Positions 17,881 through 26,154 of a DNA stretch of 64,000 nucleotides are shown here, in pieces. The translations under genes and the position numbers were made by a program. The notes beneath the pieces are model-generated. The model searched no databases and was not told the origin of the DNA. It worked only from the letters and a program-made list of their open reading frames with translations. Numbering within the stretch: the stretch's first letter is position 1; every line of letters begins with the position of its first letter. The DNA is from Rhodanobacter thiooxydans (lineage in GTDB: Bacteria > Pseudomonadota > Gammaproteobacteria > Xanthomonadales > Rhodanobacteraceae): contig NZ_CP088923.1 in assembly GCF_021545845.1 (NCBI RefSeq), positions 806,001 through 870,000 of the forward strand. Reading direction: 5' to 3'.

Positions 17881-18867
17881 TCAGTGCGACAGCGCGAAGC
17901 CGGTGAGGATCTGCGCGGTCTGTTCGGGCTTTTCCAGCATCGGCATGTGGTTGCAGCCGTTGATGGTGCTGGTGCTGATCGCGCTGGCGGCGGTCAGGCC
18001 GTTGCGCAGGCTGTCCAGCGCGGAAATGTCCACGATCTTGTCGTCGTGGCACCACAAGCCCAGCACTGGCATGCTGAGCCGGCCCAGCCGGTTCTGCACC
18101 GAAAGGTACTGACCCGGATCGCGCAGCTCGTTGAAGCTGCGCTCGATGAAGGCGCGGTCGCGCTGGTTGCGCTGGATGAACACATCGACGAAGCGGCCGG
18201 ACAGGTCGAGCGGCTTGTCGAACGCCAGCGCGGTGGCACGCTCGAAGCCGGTGCGGTCGTCGAACACGAACGGGTTCCTGCCGGCTAGCGCCTCGCGGTC
18301 GAACGCGTTCACCTTGCCCTTCAGGCCGAACGCGTCGAGCAGCGCCAGCGCGGACACACGCTCGGGATGGTCGCTGGCATACACGCCGGCGATCGCACCG
18401 CCCATCGAGTGACCGACCAGCAGGAAGCGCTGCAGGCCCAGGGTTTGCGCGAACGCGTCGAGGCGCCCGGCCTGGGCGTCGATGTTGTAGCTGGCGCCAG
18501 GCACCCGCGAGGACTCGCCCCAGCCGGGCAGGTCGGGGATGATCAGGTGGAAGTGCGGCGTCAGCAGCTTCGCCGTCTGCAGCCACAGGGTCTTGTCCGC
18601 GTCGAAGCCGTGCAGCAGCACGATGGTCGGCCCCTGGCCGCCTTCGTAGTAGACCCAGTGCGTGTCGCCGGCCTGCACCGAATGTTTCTCCAGGTGCGCC
18701 GCCATCACCTCGCGGGTGACGTGCGCCTGCAGCAGCCACTGCGGCGCAAACAGGTAGCTGCCGCCCAGCACGATGACCAGCAGCGCCACCAGCCAGCCCA
18801 GGAATTTCAACCGGCGCAGCAGCATGCGTTTCCAGAGCGGGGTGGTGCTGTTCGTCGATGGCGGCAT
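17881..18867 (-). CDS. Membrane-anchored alpha/beta hydrolase
   Basis: A 328-residue alpha/beta hydrolase with an N-terminal membrane anchor (FLGWLVALLVIVLGGSYLFA, about 20-40). The fold has the oxyanion HGFDADKT near 90, the nucleophile elbow GHSMGG near 157 and a late acid/His pair in GLWCHDD and NGCNHMPM. It resembles lipase/esterase members of the ABHD6/MGLL type; the substrate is unknown. ATG at 18867 is used since sequence further upstream is intergenic repeat. 17729-17880 upstream of the hydroxylase holds only a CATAAT -10 candidate (17823-17818). Confidence 0.88.
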   Translation of the reverse strand: MPPSTNSTTPLWKRMLLRRLKFLGWLVALLVIVLGGSYLFAPQWLLQAHVTREVMAAHLEKHSVQAGDTHWVYYEGGQGPTIVLLHGFDADKTLWLQTAKLLTPHFHLIIPDLPGWGESSRVPGASYNIDAQAGRLDAFAQTLGLQRFLLVGHSMGGAIAGVYASDHPERVSALALLDAFGLKGKVNAFDREALAGRNPFVFDDRTGFERATALAFDKPLDLSGRFVDVFIQRNQRDRAFIERSFNELRDPGQYLSVQNRLGRLSMPVLGLWCHDDKIVDISALDSLRNGLTAASAISTSTINGCNHMPMLEKPEQTAQILTGFALSH

Positions 18868-18896
18868 GAGCACTCCTTGGTGAGGTGCGGATTTCA

Positions 18897-19004
18897 CTCC
18901 CTCCCCTGCATAGCAGGGGAGGGCTGGGGTGGGGTGCTCTCGATCTTGATCGAAGATCAAAAGCTACCCCCTCCCGACCTCCCCCTGCCGAGCAGGGGGA
19001 GGAG
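18897..19004. repeat. CTCCCCTGC-family inverted repeat, locus 1
   Basis: Two facing arms, each a CTCCCCTGC...GCAGGGGAG hairpin followed by a G-rich stretch and a GATC-containing junction. The arms meet at CTTGATCGAAGATCAA. It lies between the M1 peptidase stop (5 bases away) and the hydrolase start. The same family recurs at 26023-26143. Confidence 0.8.
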
Positions 19005-19010
19005 CTTGGG

Positions 19011-20864
19011 TTACTTCGCTTTCTTTGCCTTGGCAATGATGCCCTCGACCACCTGCTGGGTCAGCGGGTGGTAGCCGCTCTTGGCCCTGGCGTAGACCTG
19101 CTCGGCGAAAGCCAGGCCTTCCGGCGTCTTCACGAAGGCCTTGTACAGCGGCGTGGAGAGGTAGATGCGGCCGATCCGTGTCATGTGCTCGGCGGCGGCG
19201 TCCCACACCGCCTTGTCGCCGGCGGCAATGGCGTGGCTATACCAGCGCATGCCGATCTCCGCGTTCGGCGTGCCGGTGAGGTGCCAGGCGGCGTCGAGTT
19301 CCTGCATCTTCGCCAGCGGCGGCGCGTCGGGCAGGCGGTCGAGGAAGTACATCCATTCCTGCGTGTTCCAGCCTTTCGCGTCGAGCTTGTCGGCGGCCAG
19401 CGAGCCGGCCAGGAAATCGCTGCGTTCGCGGTCGATCGCGTTGAAGCGTGGGGAATCCGGCAGCGGCGCATCCTTCGGGATGCCTTCGTCGTAGACCCAG
19501 ACCTTCACCTCGTCCCAGCCCATCCTGCCGGGGTACTTCTCGATCAGGTTCGGCTTCAGGTAGTCGAGCATCTGCTCGGTGGTGATGCTCTGGAACGCGA
19601 AGTGGTGGAAGTAGCCCTTCAGGTAGGCGTCGAAGTGCTCGCGGCCGAAGCGCTGCTCCAGCGTGCGCAGGAACCACGAGCCCTTGTCGTAGGCCACGTC
19701 GGAGAGCGCATCGTCGGCGCCGATGCCGCGCGGGTCGGGCGCCAGCTTCTGCGCGTTGGCAGCCATCGCGCCGATGCCCTTCTGCAGCGCGCGGGCGGAC
19801 AACAGCGCCTCCTCGTCGGCCAGCGCCTTGCCGTACACCGCCTCGGTGATGCGGCCCTGCACGTAGGTGGTGAAACCCTCGTTGAGCCAGATGTCGCGCC
19901 ACGCGGCGCTGGTCACCAGGTTGCCCGACCACGAGTGGGCCAGTTCGTGCGAGACCAGCGAGACCAGGCTCTTGTCGCCGACCAGCACGGTCGGCGTGGC
20001 GAACGTCATGTTGGGATTTTCCATGCCGCCGAACGGGAACGACGGCGGCAGCACCAGGATGTCGTAGCGGCCCCACGCATACGGGCCGTACAGCTGCTCG
20101 GTGGCGGCGATCAGCTGCTCGGTGTCCTCGAACTCGTGCGCGGCCTGGTTGACCACCGACGGCTCCGCGTAGACCGCTGAGCGCGGCCCGGTTTCCTTCA
20201 CCGCGAGGTCGCCGGCGGCGATCGCCAGCAGGTAGGAGGGGATCGGATGCGGCTGCTCGAACGCGAACGCGCCGTCCAGCGGATGCTTGGCGTCGTTGAT
20301 CGCGCTCATCACCACGCGCACGTCCTTCGGCGCGGTGATGCGGGCGTCGTAGGTGAAGCGGATCGCCGGCGAGTCCTGCAGCGGCACCCACGAGCGGGCA
20401 TGGATCGACTCGGACTGCGAGAACATGAAGGGCAGCTTCTTGTCGGCCGTCTGCGCCGGCGTCAGCCACTGCAGGCCGGACGCCTCGGGCGAGCTGGTGT
20501 AGACGATGCGCACCTGCGCCGGATGCTTCGGCGTGGCGATGGTCAGCTTGCTGCCCAGCACCTTGTCGCGCGGGGCCAGCGCGTAGGTCAGCGGGGTGGC
20601 CTTGCCGTCGGCGGCCAGCGCCTCGACCCTGCTGATCTTCAGGTCGCGCGTGTCCAGCACCAGCGACTGCGCCTTGGGGTTCTTCCAGTCCAGTTTCAGC
20701 GTGGCCTGGCCGTCGAGCTGCCTGCGTGGGAAGTCGATCGTCAGGTCCAGGTCCAGATGAGTCACCCGCACCTGCTCGGGCTGGGCATAGGAGTTCGGGT
20801 CGTTGGCGCGGGCCGCCAACGGCAGCACGAGGGTGCCGAGGGCGAGGACGGAAAGCAGGCGCAT
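19011..20864 (-). CDS. Secreted M1-family zinc aminopeptidase (leukotriene A4 hydrolase-like)
   Basis: A 617-residue M1 peptidase that removes N-terminal residues from peptides. A Sec signal peptide (residues 1-21, ending ARA-ND) predicts a periplasmic or secreted enzyme. Diagnostic motifs are FGGMENPNMTF (exopeptidase GxMEN) near 275, HELAHSW near 302 and the distal zinc ligand in WLNEGFTTY about 19 residues on. The C-terminal helical domain matches the short LTA4H-like type, not the 870-residue PepN. ATG at 20864 gives the signal peptide. Confidence 0.92.
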   Translation of the reverse strand: MRLLSVLALGTLVLPLAARANDPNSYAQPEQVRVTHLDLDLTIDFPRRQLDGQATLKLDWKNPKAQSLVLDTRDLKISRVEALAADGKATPLTYALAPRDKVLGSKLTIATPKHPAQVRIVYTSSPEASGLQWLTPAQTADKKLPFMFSQSESIHARSWVPLQDSPAIRFTYDARITAPKDVRVVMSAINDAKHPLDGAFAFEQPHPIPSYLLAIAAGDLAVKETGPRSAVYAEPSVVNQAAHEFEDTEQLIAATEQLYGPYAWGRYDILVLPPSFPFGGMENPNMTFATPTVLVGDKSLVSLVSHELAHSWSGNLVTSAAWRDIWLNEGFTTYVQGRITEAVYGKALADEEALLSARALQKGIGAMAANAQKLAPDPRGIGADDALSDVAYDKGSWFLRTLEQRFGREHFDAYLKGYFHHFAFQSITTEQMLDYLKPNLIEKYPGRMGWDEVKVWVYDEGIPKDAPLPDSPRFNAIDRERSDFLAGSLAADKLDAKGWNTQEWMYFLDRLPDAPPLAKMQELDAAWHLTGTPNAEIGMRWYSHAIAAGDKAVWDAAAEHMTRIGRIYLSTPLYKAFVKTPEGLAFAEQVYARAKSGYHPLTQQVVEGIIAKAKKAK

Positions 20865-21060
20865 GCAGCGGCTCCGGGTGCGGGGGAAAGGTGAGTATGC
20901 CATCGCGGCGCCTTGGCTGGCCCGCGACGGAAGCCCCGGGCCCGGTGGCGGAGGGTGAGCTGCACGAACTTTTTTCTTGCCGGCGAAAGGTGCAAGCTTG
21001 CCGAGCGAGCGGCGCATGACCGACGGCTGCGCGTCGGTGGCCTGGACCTGGGGAGGAAGC

Positions 21061-23196
21061 ATGCTGATTGGCGCGGATGCACCGGCGACCGGCTACTTCA
21101 TCGCGGCCTTGATCGCCACCACCGGCATCGCGTTCGCCTCCGGCGTGCAGTTCATGGTCATCGGCCTGTGGCGGCGGGGCGAGGGCATCTATCTTTCCTA
21201 CGCGGTGCTGTGCCTGTGCATCGCCGTGCTGGCGCTGTGCAACGTGTTGCTGCTCGGCGCCCACGACCTGGCGCAGGCCACCGCCGCCTTGCGCTGGATG
21301 ATCGCGGCAGCCATCGCCAGTTTTGTCCCGATGGTGGTGTTCATCCGCGCCTACACCGGTGCGGGCACCCGCTGGCGCGCGCTGGTCGGGATGAGCCTGC
21401 TGACGGCGGTTTTCCTGTGGGCCAACCAGACGGCGCCGACCACCTTGTTCTTCTCGCAGCTGCAAGCCGCCCAGCCCATCGTGCTGCCCTGGGGCGAGCG
21501 GCTGTACCGCGTCACCGGCGCGGGGTCGGCCTGGGGCGTCGCGTTCCATGCGGCCAGCTACGCGGTTTTCCTGTGGGCACTCGGCCGCGCGTGGGCGCAG
21601 TATCGCGGGGGCGATGCGCTGCGTGCCGTGCTGCTGGGCGGCTGCCTGCTGGTGCAGTTCATCGCCCTGCTGTGGGGCGATATCGCGGTCGACCTGCTCA
21701 GGTACCGGGCTCCGTACCTGGACGCCTTCGCCTTCCTGCCCTTCGTGCTGCTGGTGAGCCTGTCGCTGGCGGCGCAGATGCGCCAGCGCACGGCACAGCT
21801 CGAACATACCCGGCGACGGCTGGAGGTCGAGGAACATACCCGCCGTGCCGCCGAGCAGAGCCTGCGCCACCTTGCCTACCACGACAGCCTCACCGGCCTG
21901 CCCAACCGCGCCAGCGCGCTGAAGCGTCTGGCCGAGTGGCATGCCGACGCGTTGGCGTACGGCGGTTGCGGTGCCTTGCTGCTGATCGACCTGGACAACT
22001 TCAAGACCATCAACGACGGCCTCGGCCATCACGTCGGCGACCGCCTGCTGCAGGCCATGGCCGGGCGCCTGCTCGCCGCGACACCGCCCGATGCGATGCT
22101 GGCGCGCCTGGGCGGCGACGAATTCGTGCTGATGCTGGGCCTGCGCGAGCGCACGCCGCCCGAGATGCAGGCACGCGCCGAACGGGTCGCGCAGGACATG
22201 ATCGCGCTGGTGTCCGAGCCGGTGATGGAGGAGCGGCGCGTACTCGGCGTGGGCGCCAGCGTGGGCGTGGCGGTGTATCCCGACGGCGAGGCGGACGTGG
22301 CCGACCTGCTGCGCCGCGCCGACATTGCGCTGTACCGGGCCAAGGCGGCCGGGCGCAACACGGTGCGGGTGTTCCTGCCGCCGATGCAGCAGGAGGCCGA
22401 CCGCCGCCTGAGCCTGGAGCGTGGCCTGCGCGCGGCGCTGGAGCAGGATTGCATGGGCACGCAGTTTGCCCTGCATTTCCAGCCGCAAATCAGTGTCGAT
22501 GACGAACTGCTGGGCGCCGAGGCGCTGCTGCGCTGGCGGCACCCGCAACTGGGCGAGGTGACGCCGGAGAAGTTCATTCCGCTGGCCGAGGAAACCGGAC
22601 TGATCCACGCGCTCGGCGCCTGGGTCGTCGACGAGGCCTGCGCCCACCTGCGCGCCTGGGATCGCGACGGCGCCCCCTGCGGCAGGACCCTGGCGGTCAA
22701 CGTGAGCGCCTGGCAGCTCGCCCATCCGCACTACGCCGCCCGGCTCGTCACGCAGGTGCGCGAAGCCGGCGTCGCGCCGGAGCGGCTGACCCTGGAGTTG
22801 ACCGAGAGTGCCCTGCTGCAGGATTTCGACGGCGCGCAGGCCACGCTGCGCCAGCTTGCCGGCGCCGGTTTCAAGCTGGCGCTGGACGACTTCGGCGTCG
22901 GTTACTCCTCGCTGAGCTACCTGCAACGCCTGCCGCTGGACGTCATCAAGATCGACCGCGCCTTTGTCGGCGAGCTGCAGGCCGATGCCGGCACTCCGCT
23001 GGCCGGCTTCATCATCGACATGGCGCACCGGCTGGGTATGGTGGCGATGGCCGAGGGCGTGGAGACCGCGTTCCAGCGCCAGGCGCTGGAACAGATGGGC
23101 TGCGACGGGCTGCAGGGCTACCTGATCAGCCGCCCGCTCGACGACGCCGGCTTCCGCCGCTGGGCCGCCGCCCACCGGCAGGCGCTGGTGCCTTGA
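21061..23196 (+). CDS. Membrane GGDEF-EAL bifunctional cyclic-di-GMP enzyme
   Basis: A 711-residue protein. About seven membrane helices (residues 10-235) form the sensor; a short coiled linker leads to GGDEF (RLGGDEF near 351) and EAL (EALLRW near 487) domains. The GGDEF site is intact but the RxxD inhibitory site is missing. The EAL domain keeps the family's catalytic residues: NVSAWQL Asn, LELTES Glu, LDDFGVGYSS Asp pair, KIDRAFV Lys and EGVET Glu, so phosphodiesterase activity is likely and cyclase activity possible. ATG at 21061 follows GGGGAGGAAGC; in-frame ATGs at 20977 and 21016 lack such a site. Confidence 0.92.
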   Translation: MLIGADAPATGYFIAALIATTGIAFASGVQFMVIGLWRRGEGIYLSYAVLCLCIAVLALCNVLLLGAHDLAQATAALRWMIAAAIASFVPMVVFIRAYTGAGTRWRALVGMSLLTAVFLWANQTAPTTLFFSQLQAAQPIVLPWGERLYRVTGAGSAWGVAFHAASYAVFLWALGRAWAQYRGGDALRAVLLGGCLLVQFIALLWGDIAVDLLRYRAPYLDAFAFLPFVLLVSLSLAAQMRQRTAQLEHTRRRLEVEEHTRRAAEQSLRHLAYHDSLTGLPNRASALKRLAEWHADALAYGGCGALLLIDLDNFKTINDGLGHHVGDRLLQAMAGRLLAATPPDAMLARLGGDEFVLMLGLRERTPPEMQARAERVAQDMIALVSEPVMEERRVLGVGASVGVAVYPDGEADVADLLRRADIALYRAKAAGRNTVRVFLPPMQQEADRRLSLERGLRAALEQDCMGTQFALHFQPQISVDDELLGAEALLRWRHPQLGEVTPEKFIPLAEETGLIHALGAWVVDEACAHLRAWDRDGAPCGRTLAVNVSAWQLAHPHYAARLVTQVREAGVAPERLTLELTESALLQDFDGAQATLRQLAGAGFKLALDDFGVGYSSLSYLQRLPLDVIKIDRAFVGELQADAGTPLAGFIIDMAHRLGMVAMAEGVETAFQRQALEQMGCDGLQGYLISRPLDDAGFRRWAAAHRQALVP

Positions 23197-23254
23197 CGCG
23201 CGCACGGGAAGGCGTGCCGCCGCCGTCGCATCCGGGAGTCGTGGCGGATGAGGC

Positions 23255-23731
23255 TCAGCCCCATAGCGGTGGCTTGGCCACCATCAGCCAGAAGGTGGCG
23301 ATCACCGCGAGGAACGCGGGCCAGCCCAGCGCGAACCAGGCGCGCATGCAGCGATGGTAGGCCGGCGGCAGCGCCGTGCCGTCGCGCAGCGCGGCATCGG
23401 CGAGTTGGTGCGTCCGCCACTGCAGCCACACCACCGGCAGCCAGCAGGCACCGGCCAGCAGGTACAGCGCGATGGCCGCCTGCAACCAGGGCGTGGCGAA
23501 GCCGAAACCCAGCTCGCGCATCAGCAGCACGCCGGTGACCGGCTGCGCGATCACCGCCGGTGTGGTGAACAGGAAGTCCGCACGCACCGTCAGCCTTGCC
23601 GCCACCGTGATGGCGGCGAGCTGGCCGCTGCGATGGGTGAACCACATGAAGAAGGCGGTGCCGAGCCCGGTGCCGAACAGCACGGTGGAGGAGAGGATGT
23701 GCAGGGTCTTCAGCAGAACATAGGTGTTCAT
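23255..23731 (-). CDS. DUF2269 family integral membrane protein
   Basis: A 158-residue protein with four hydrophobic helices and the DUF2269 pattern (LLKTLHILSSTVLFGTGLGTAFFMWF, long internal helices, GWPAFLAVIATFWLMV at the end). The function is unknown. Its ATG overlaps the stop of the SDR-DoxX gene (ATGA), so the two are co-translated. The pairing of DUF2269 with an epimerase-DoxX fusion suggests a shared membrane redox or lipid role; this is inference. Confidence 0.83.
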   Translation of the reverse strand: MNTYVLLKTLHILSSTVLFGTGLGTAFFMWFTHRSGQLAAITVAARLTVRADFLFTTPAVIAQPVTGVLLMRELGFGFATPWLQAAIALYLLAGACWLPVVWLQWRTHQLADAALRDGTALPPAYHRCMRAWFALGWPAFLAVIATFWLMVAKPPLWG

Positions 23732-25020
23732 CGGCGCTCGTCCGTGGCCAGCAGGATCGCCAGTGCCGCGATCAGCGGCAGGTTCTTCAGCAGGCCGCCG
23801 AATGGCGCCAGCCACTGCGCAGGCCACAGCAGGCCGACACCCAGCGTGTAGCCCAGCAGCATCGCCAGCATCGCGCCCAGCACCGGCCGCGGCCGCCAGC
23901 GCAGCAGGCACAGCGCGCCCAGCGAGAGGTCGACGCTGGCGGTCAGGCGCGTCAGCCATAGCGCCGCCTCGCCGCCCAGCGGGCTGCCGGCGGCCAACGC
24001 CTGCATCTCGTGCGCGGAGGTCGTCCAGCCCACCACGCCGGAGCCCAGCCACAGCAGGGCCAGCAGCACGCGCAGCAGCGGCAGCCAGCAGTACAGCCGC
24101 GCGTGCCAGCGATCCTGCACCTGGCTGGGCGCCTCGTTGAGCGCGCGTTGCAGCGACCGTGGCGACAGGCCCAGCGTGTCGCGCAGGCGCGTCACGGCGT
24201 CGGCGGCGCCCACGTTGCCGCGTTCGAGCATGCGCAGCATGGTCCGGCCCAGCGGGCCGTGGCCCAGCCATTCGCCCAGCGCGGCGACGCCGCGCGCCAG
24301 CGGCAGTGGCACGGACAGGATGCGCACGCGGCCGAAACCCAGCCAGCGGCGCCACGCCAGCAGGTAGTCGCGCAGGGGCATCGCCTCGGGGCCGACCAAC
24401 TCGATGATGCGGTGCGCGACATCGGGGCGCGCCAGTGCGGCGACCACGGCGACGCCGACGTCCTCCGCCGCGATGGGTTGCACGCGCTGGGTGCCACCCG
24501 CCGGCAGCGGCAGCGCGCCGGGCAGGGCCGCCAGCGCGCGCAGCAGCGAGCTGCCGCCGTAGGAGCCGCGCGCGCTGTAGACCAGCGAGGGGCGCAGCAC
24601 CAGCCAATCCAGTTTCAGCGCGGCGAGTGCCGCGTCACCGCGGTGCTTGGAGGCGACGAAGTCGCCGTCGGCAGGGTCACCCAGCGCGGAGATCTGGATC
24701 GCCCGGCGCACGCCGCGCCGCACGCAGGCCTGGAACAGCGCCAGTGGTGCCTGCTCGTGCACGGCGGCGTAGGTGTCGGCACCGCGCTCGCGCAGGATGC
24801 CCACGCAGTTCACCACCGTATCGATGCCGTCCAGCCGCGGCAGCCAGTCCTCGCAGCGCAGGTCACGCGCCATGTCGCAGGCGATCGCGCGCAGTCCGGG
24901 AAAGCGTGTGTCGACGCGCGCACCGCGCACCGCGCAGACGACTTCATGGCCGCCCGCAGTGAGCGCCGCGACGATGTGTGCGCCGATGAAACCGTAGGCG
25001 CCGGTGACCAGTACGCGCAT
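23728..25020 (-). CDS. NAD(P)-binding SDR/epimerase fused to a DoxX-like membrane domain
   Basis: A 430-residue fusion. Residues 1-300 form an atypical extended short-chain dehydrogenase/epimerase: GAYGFIGAH nucleotide-binding motif at 7-15, VVNCVG near 70 and a late substrate segment. Residues about 310-430 are four membrane helices of DoxX type (LLRVLLALLWLGSGVVGW, LTASVDLSLGALCLL and two more). Such fusions are thought to be quinone- or NAD-linked redox proteins, with no proven substrate. It is followed by DUF2269 with an ATGA overlap and preceded by pip, 26 bases away, so all three may be one transcript. Confidence 0.85.
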   Translation of the reverse strand: MRVLVTGAYGFIGAHIVAALTAGGHEVVCAVRGARVDTRFPGLRAIACDMARDLRCEDWLPRLDGIDTVVNCVGILRERGADTYAAVHEQAPLALFQACVRRGVRRAIQISALGDPADGDFVASKHRGDAALAALKLDWLVLRPSLVYSARGSYGGSSLLRALAALPGALPLPAGGTQRVQPIAAEDVGVAVVAALARPDVAHRIIELVGPEAMPLRDYLLAWRRWLGFGRVRILSVPLPLARGVAALGEWLGHGPLGRTMLRMLERGNVGAADAVTRLRDTLGLSPRSLQRALNEAPSQVQDRWHARLYCWLPLLRVLLALLWLGSGVVGWTTSAHEMQALAAGSPLGGEAALWLTRLTASVDLSLGALCLLRWRPRPVLGAMLAMLLGYTLGVGLLWPAQWLAPFGGLLKNLPLIAALAILLATDERR

Positions 25021-25046
25021 GCTTCCCTCCCTGGCTGCGGATGGCT

Positions 25047-26000
25047 TCAGCAATAGCGGTCCGCCAGGCGGTCGGTGGCCTGCACCAGCTGGTCGACGAT
25101 CGCCGGGTCGGTGGCGCTGTGGCCGGCCAGCACGACGTGCAGCTGCGCTTCGGGCCAGGCCTGGCTGAGGTCGTAGGCGCTCTTCATCGGGCAGATGATG
25201 TCGTAGCGGCCGTGCACGATGGCGGCGGGGAGGTGGCGGATGCGCCCGATGTCGCGCAGCAGCTGGTCGGGTTCGAGGAAGATATTGTGGCGGAAGTAGT
25301 GCGCTTCCATCACGGCCAGGCTGACCGCCTTGTGCGGGTCCTCGAAGTCGCCGCCGGCATCGGGGTCGTGCAGCAACGTGGTGCTGCCGCCCTCCCACGC
25401 GCTCCACGCCCGCGCCGCGGCGAGCCGGGTGGCTTCGTCGTCGCTGGTGAGGCGGCTCCAGTAGGCGTCCAGCATCGAGCCGCGCTCGGCCTCGGGGATG
25501 AAATCGAGGAAGTGCGCCCAGCGCTCGGGGAAGATCTGCGCGGCGCCACCGTCGAGTTCGTTGAACCAGCGCAGCTCCTGCGGCCGGCCCAGGAAGATGC
25601 CGCGCAGCACCAGCCCCAGCACGCGCTCGGCGTGCGCCTGTGCGTAGGCCAGCGCGAGCGTCGAGCCCCACGAGCCGCCGAACACCACCCAGCGCTCGAT
25701 CTCCAGCTGCTCGCGGATCGCCTCGATGTCGGCGACCAGGTGCCAGGTAGTGTTGTCGGTGAGTTCGGCGAACGGCGCGGATTGCCCGGCGCCGCGCTGG
25801 TCGAACAGCACGATGCGGTAGTACGCCGGGTTGAAGAAGCGCCGGTGGTAGGCCGATAACCCCGCGCCCGGGCCGCCGTGTAGGAACACCACCGGCAGGC
25901 CGGCGGGGTTGCCGCATTCCTCCACGTGCAGGCGGTGGATCGCATCGACGGCGATGCGCTGGCTGCGGTACGGCTCGATCTCGGGGTACATCTCGCGCAT
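25047..26000 (-). CDS. pip: Proline iminopeptidase
   Basis: A 317-residue S33-family peptidase that releases N-terminal proline. Present are the HGGPGAG oxyanion motif near 40, DQRGAGQSAP, the nucleophile elbow GGSWGSTLALAYAQ near 107, and the late catalytic Asp/His (VHGRYDIICP and LAGHSA). The length fits the family (313-320). ATG at 26000 gives MREMYPEIEPY; the longer upstream frame runs into the CTCCCC repeat. Cytoplasmic, no signal. Confidence 0.93.
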   Translation of the reverse strand: MREMYPEIEPYRSQRIAVDAIHRLHVEECGNPAGLPVVFLHGGPGAGLSAYHRRFFNPAYYRIVLFDQRGAGQSAPFAELTDNTTWHLVADIEAIREQLEIERWVVFGGSWGSTLALAYAQAHAERVLGLVLRGIFLGRPQELRWFNELDGGAAQIFPERWAHFLDFIPEAERGSMLDAYWSRLTSDDEATRLAAARAWSAWEGGSTTLLHDPDAGGDFEDPHKAVSLAVMEAHYFRHNIFLEPDQLLRDIGRIRHLPAAIVHGRYDIICPMKSAYDLSQAWPEAQLHVVLAGHSATDPAIVDQLVQATDRLADRYC

Positions 26001-26022
26001 GGCGGGGCCTCTTGTGGATTTT

Positions 26023-26143
26023 CCTCCCCCTTGCGTGCCCCAAAGGGACTTCCTTCGGTCGCAGGGGAGGCTGGAGGGGTGGAGCTTTTGACTCAAGAGC
26101 AAGAGCACCCCTCCCCAACCCTCCCCTGCTTTGCAGGGGAGGG
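26023..26143. repeat. CTCCCCTGC-family inverted repeat, locus 2
   Basis: Same build as 18897-19004. The loop of the left hairpin is expanded by about 26 bases that themselves form a CCCCAAAGGG/CCTTCGG structure. The right arm is the compact CCCTCCCCTGC/GCAGGGGAGGG hairpin. The arms meet at GACTCAAGAGCAAGAGC. It separates the phosphoesterase stop from pip. Confidence 0.8.
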
Positions 26144-26154
26144 AGCTCGTTGTG

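Noticed and set aside
19237..23205. Minus-strand open frame of 1322 codons across the M1 peptidase and GGDEF-EAL genes
   Set aside because: Runs out of frame through two well-supported genes; composition typical of an antisense or shifted frame.
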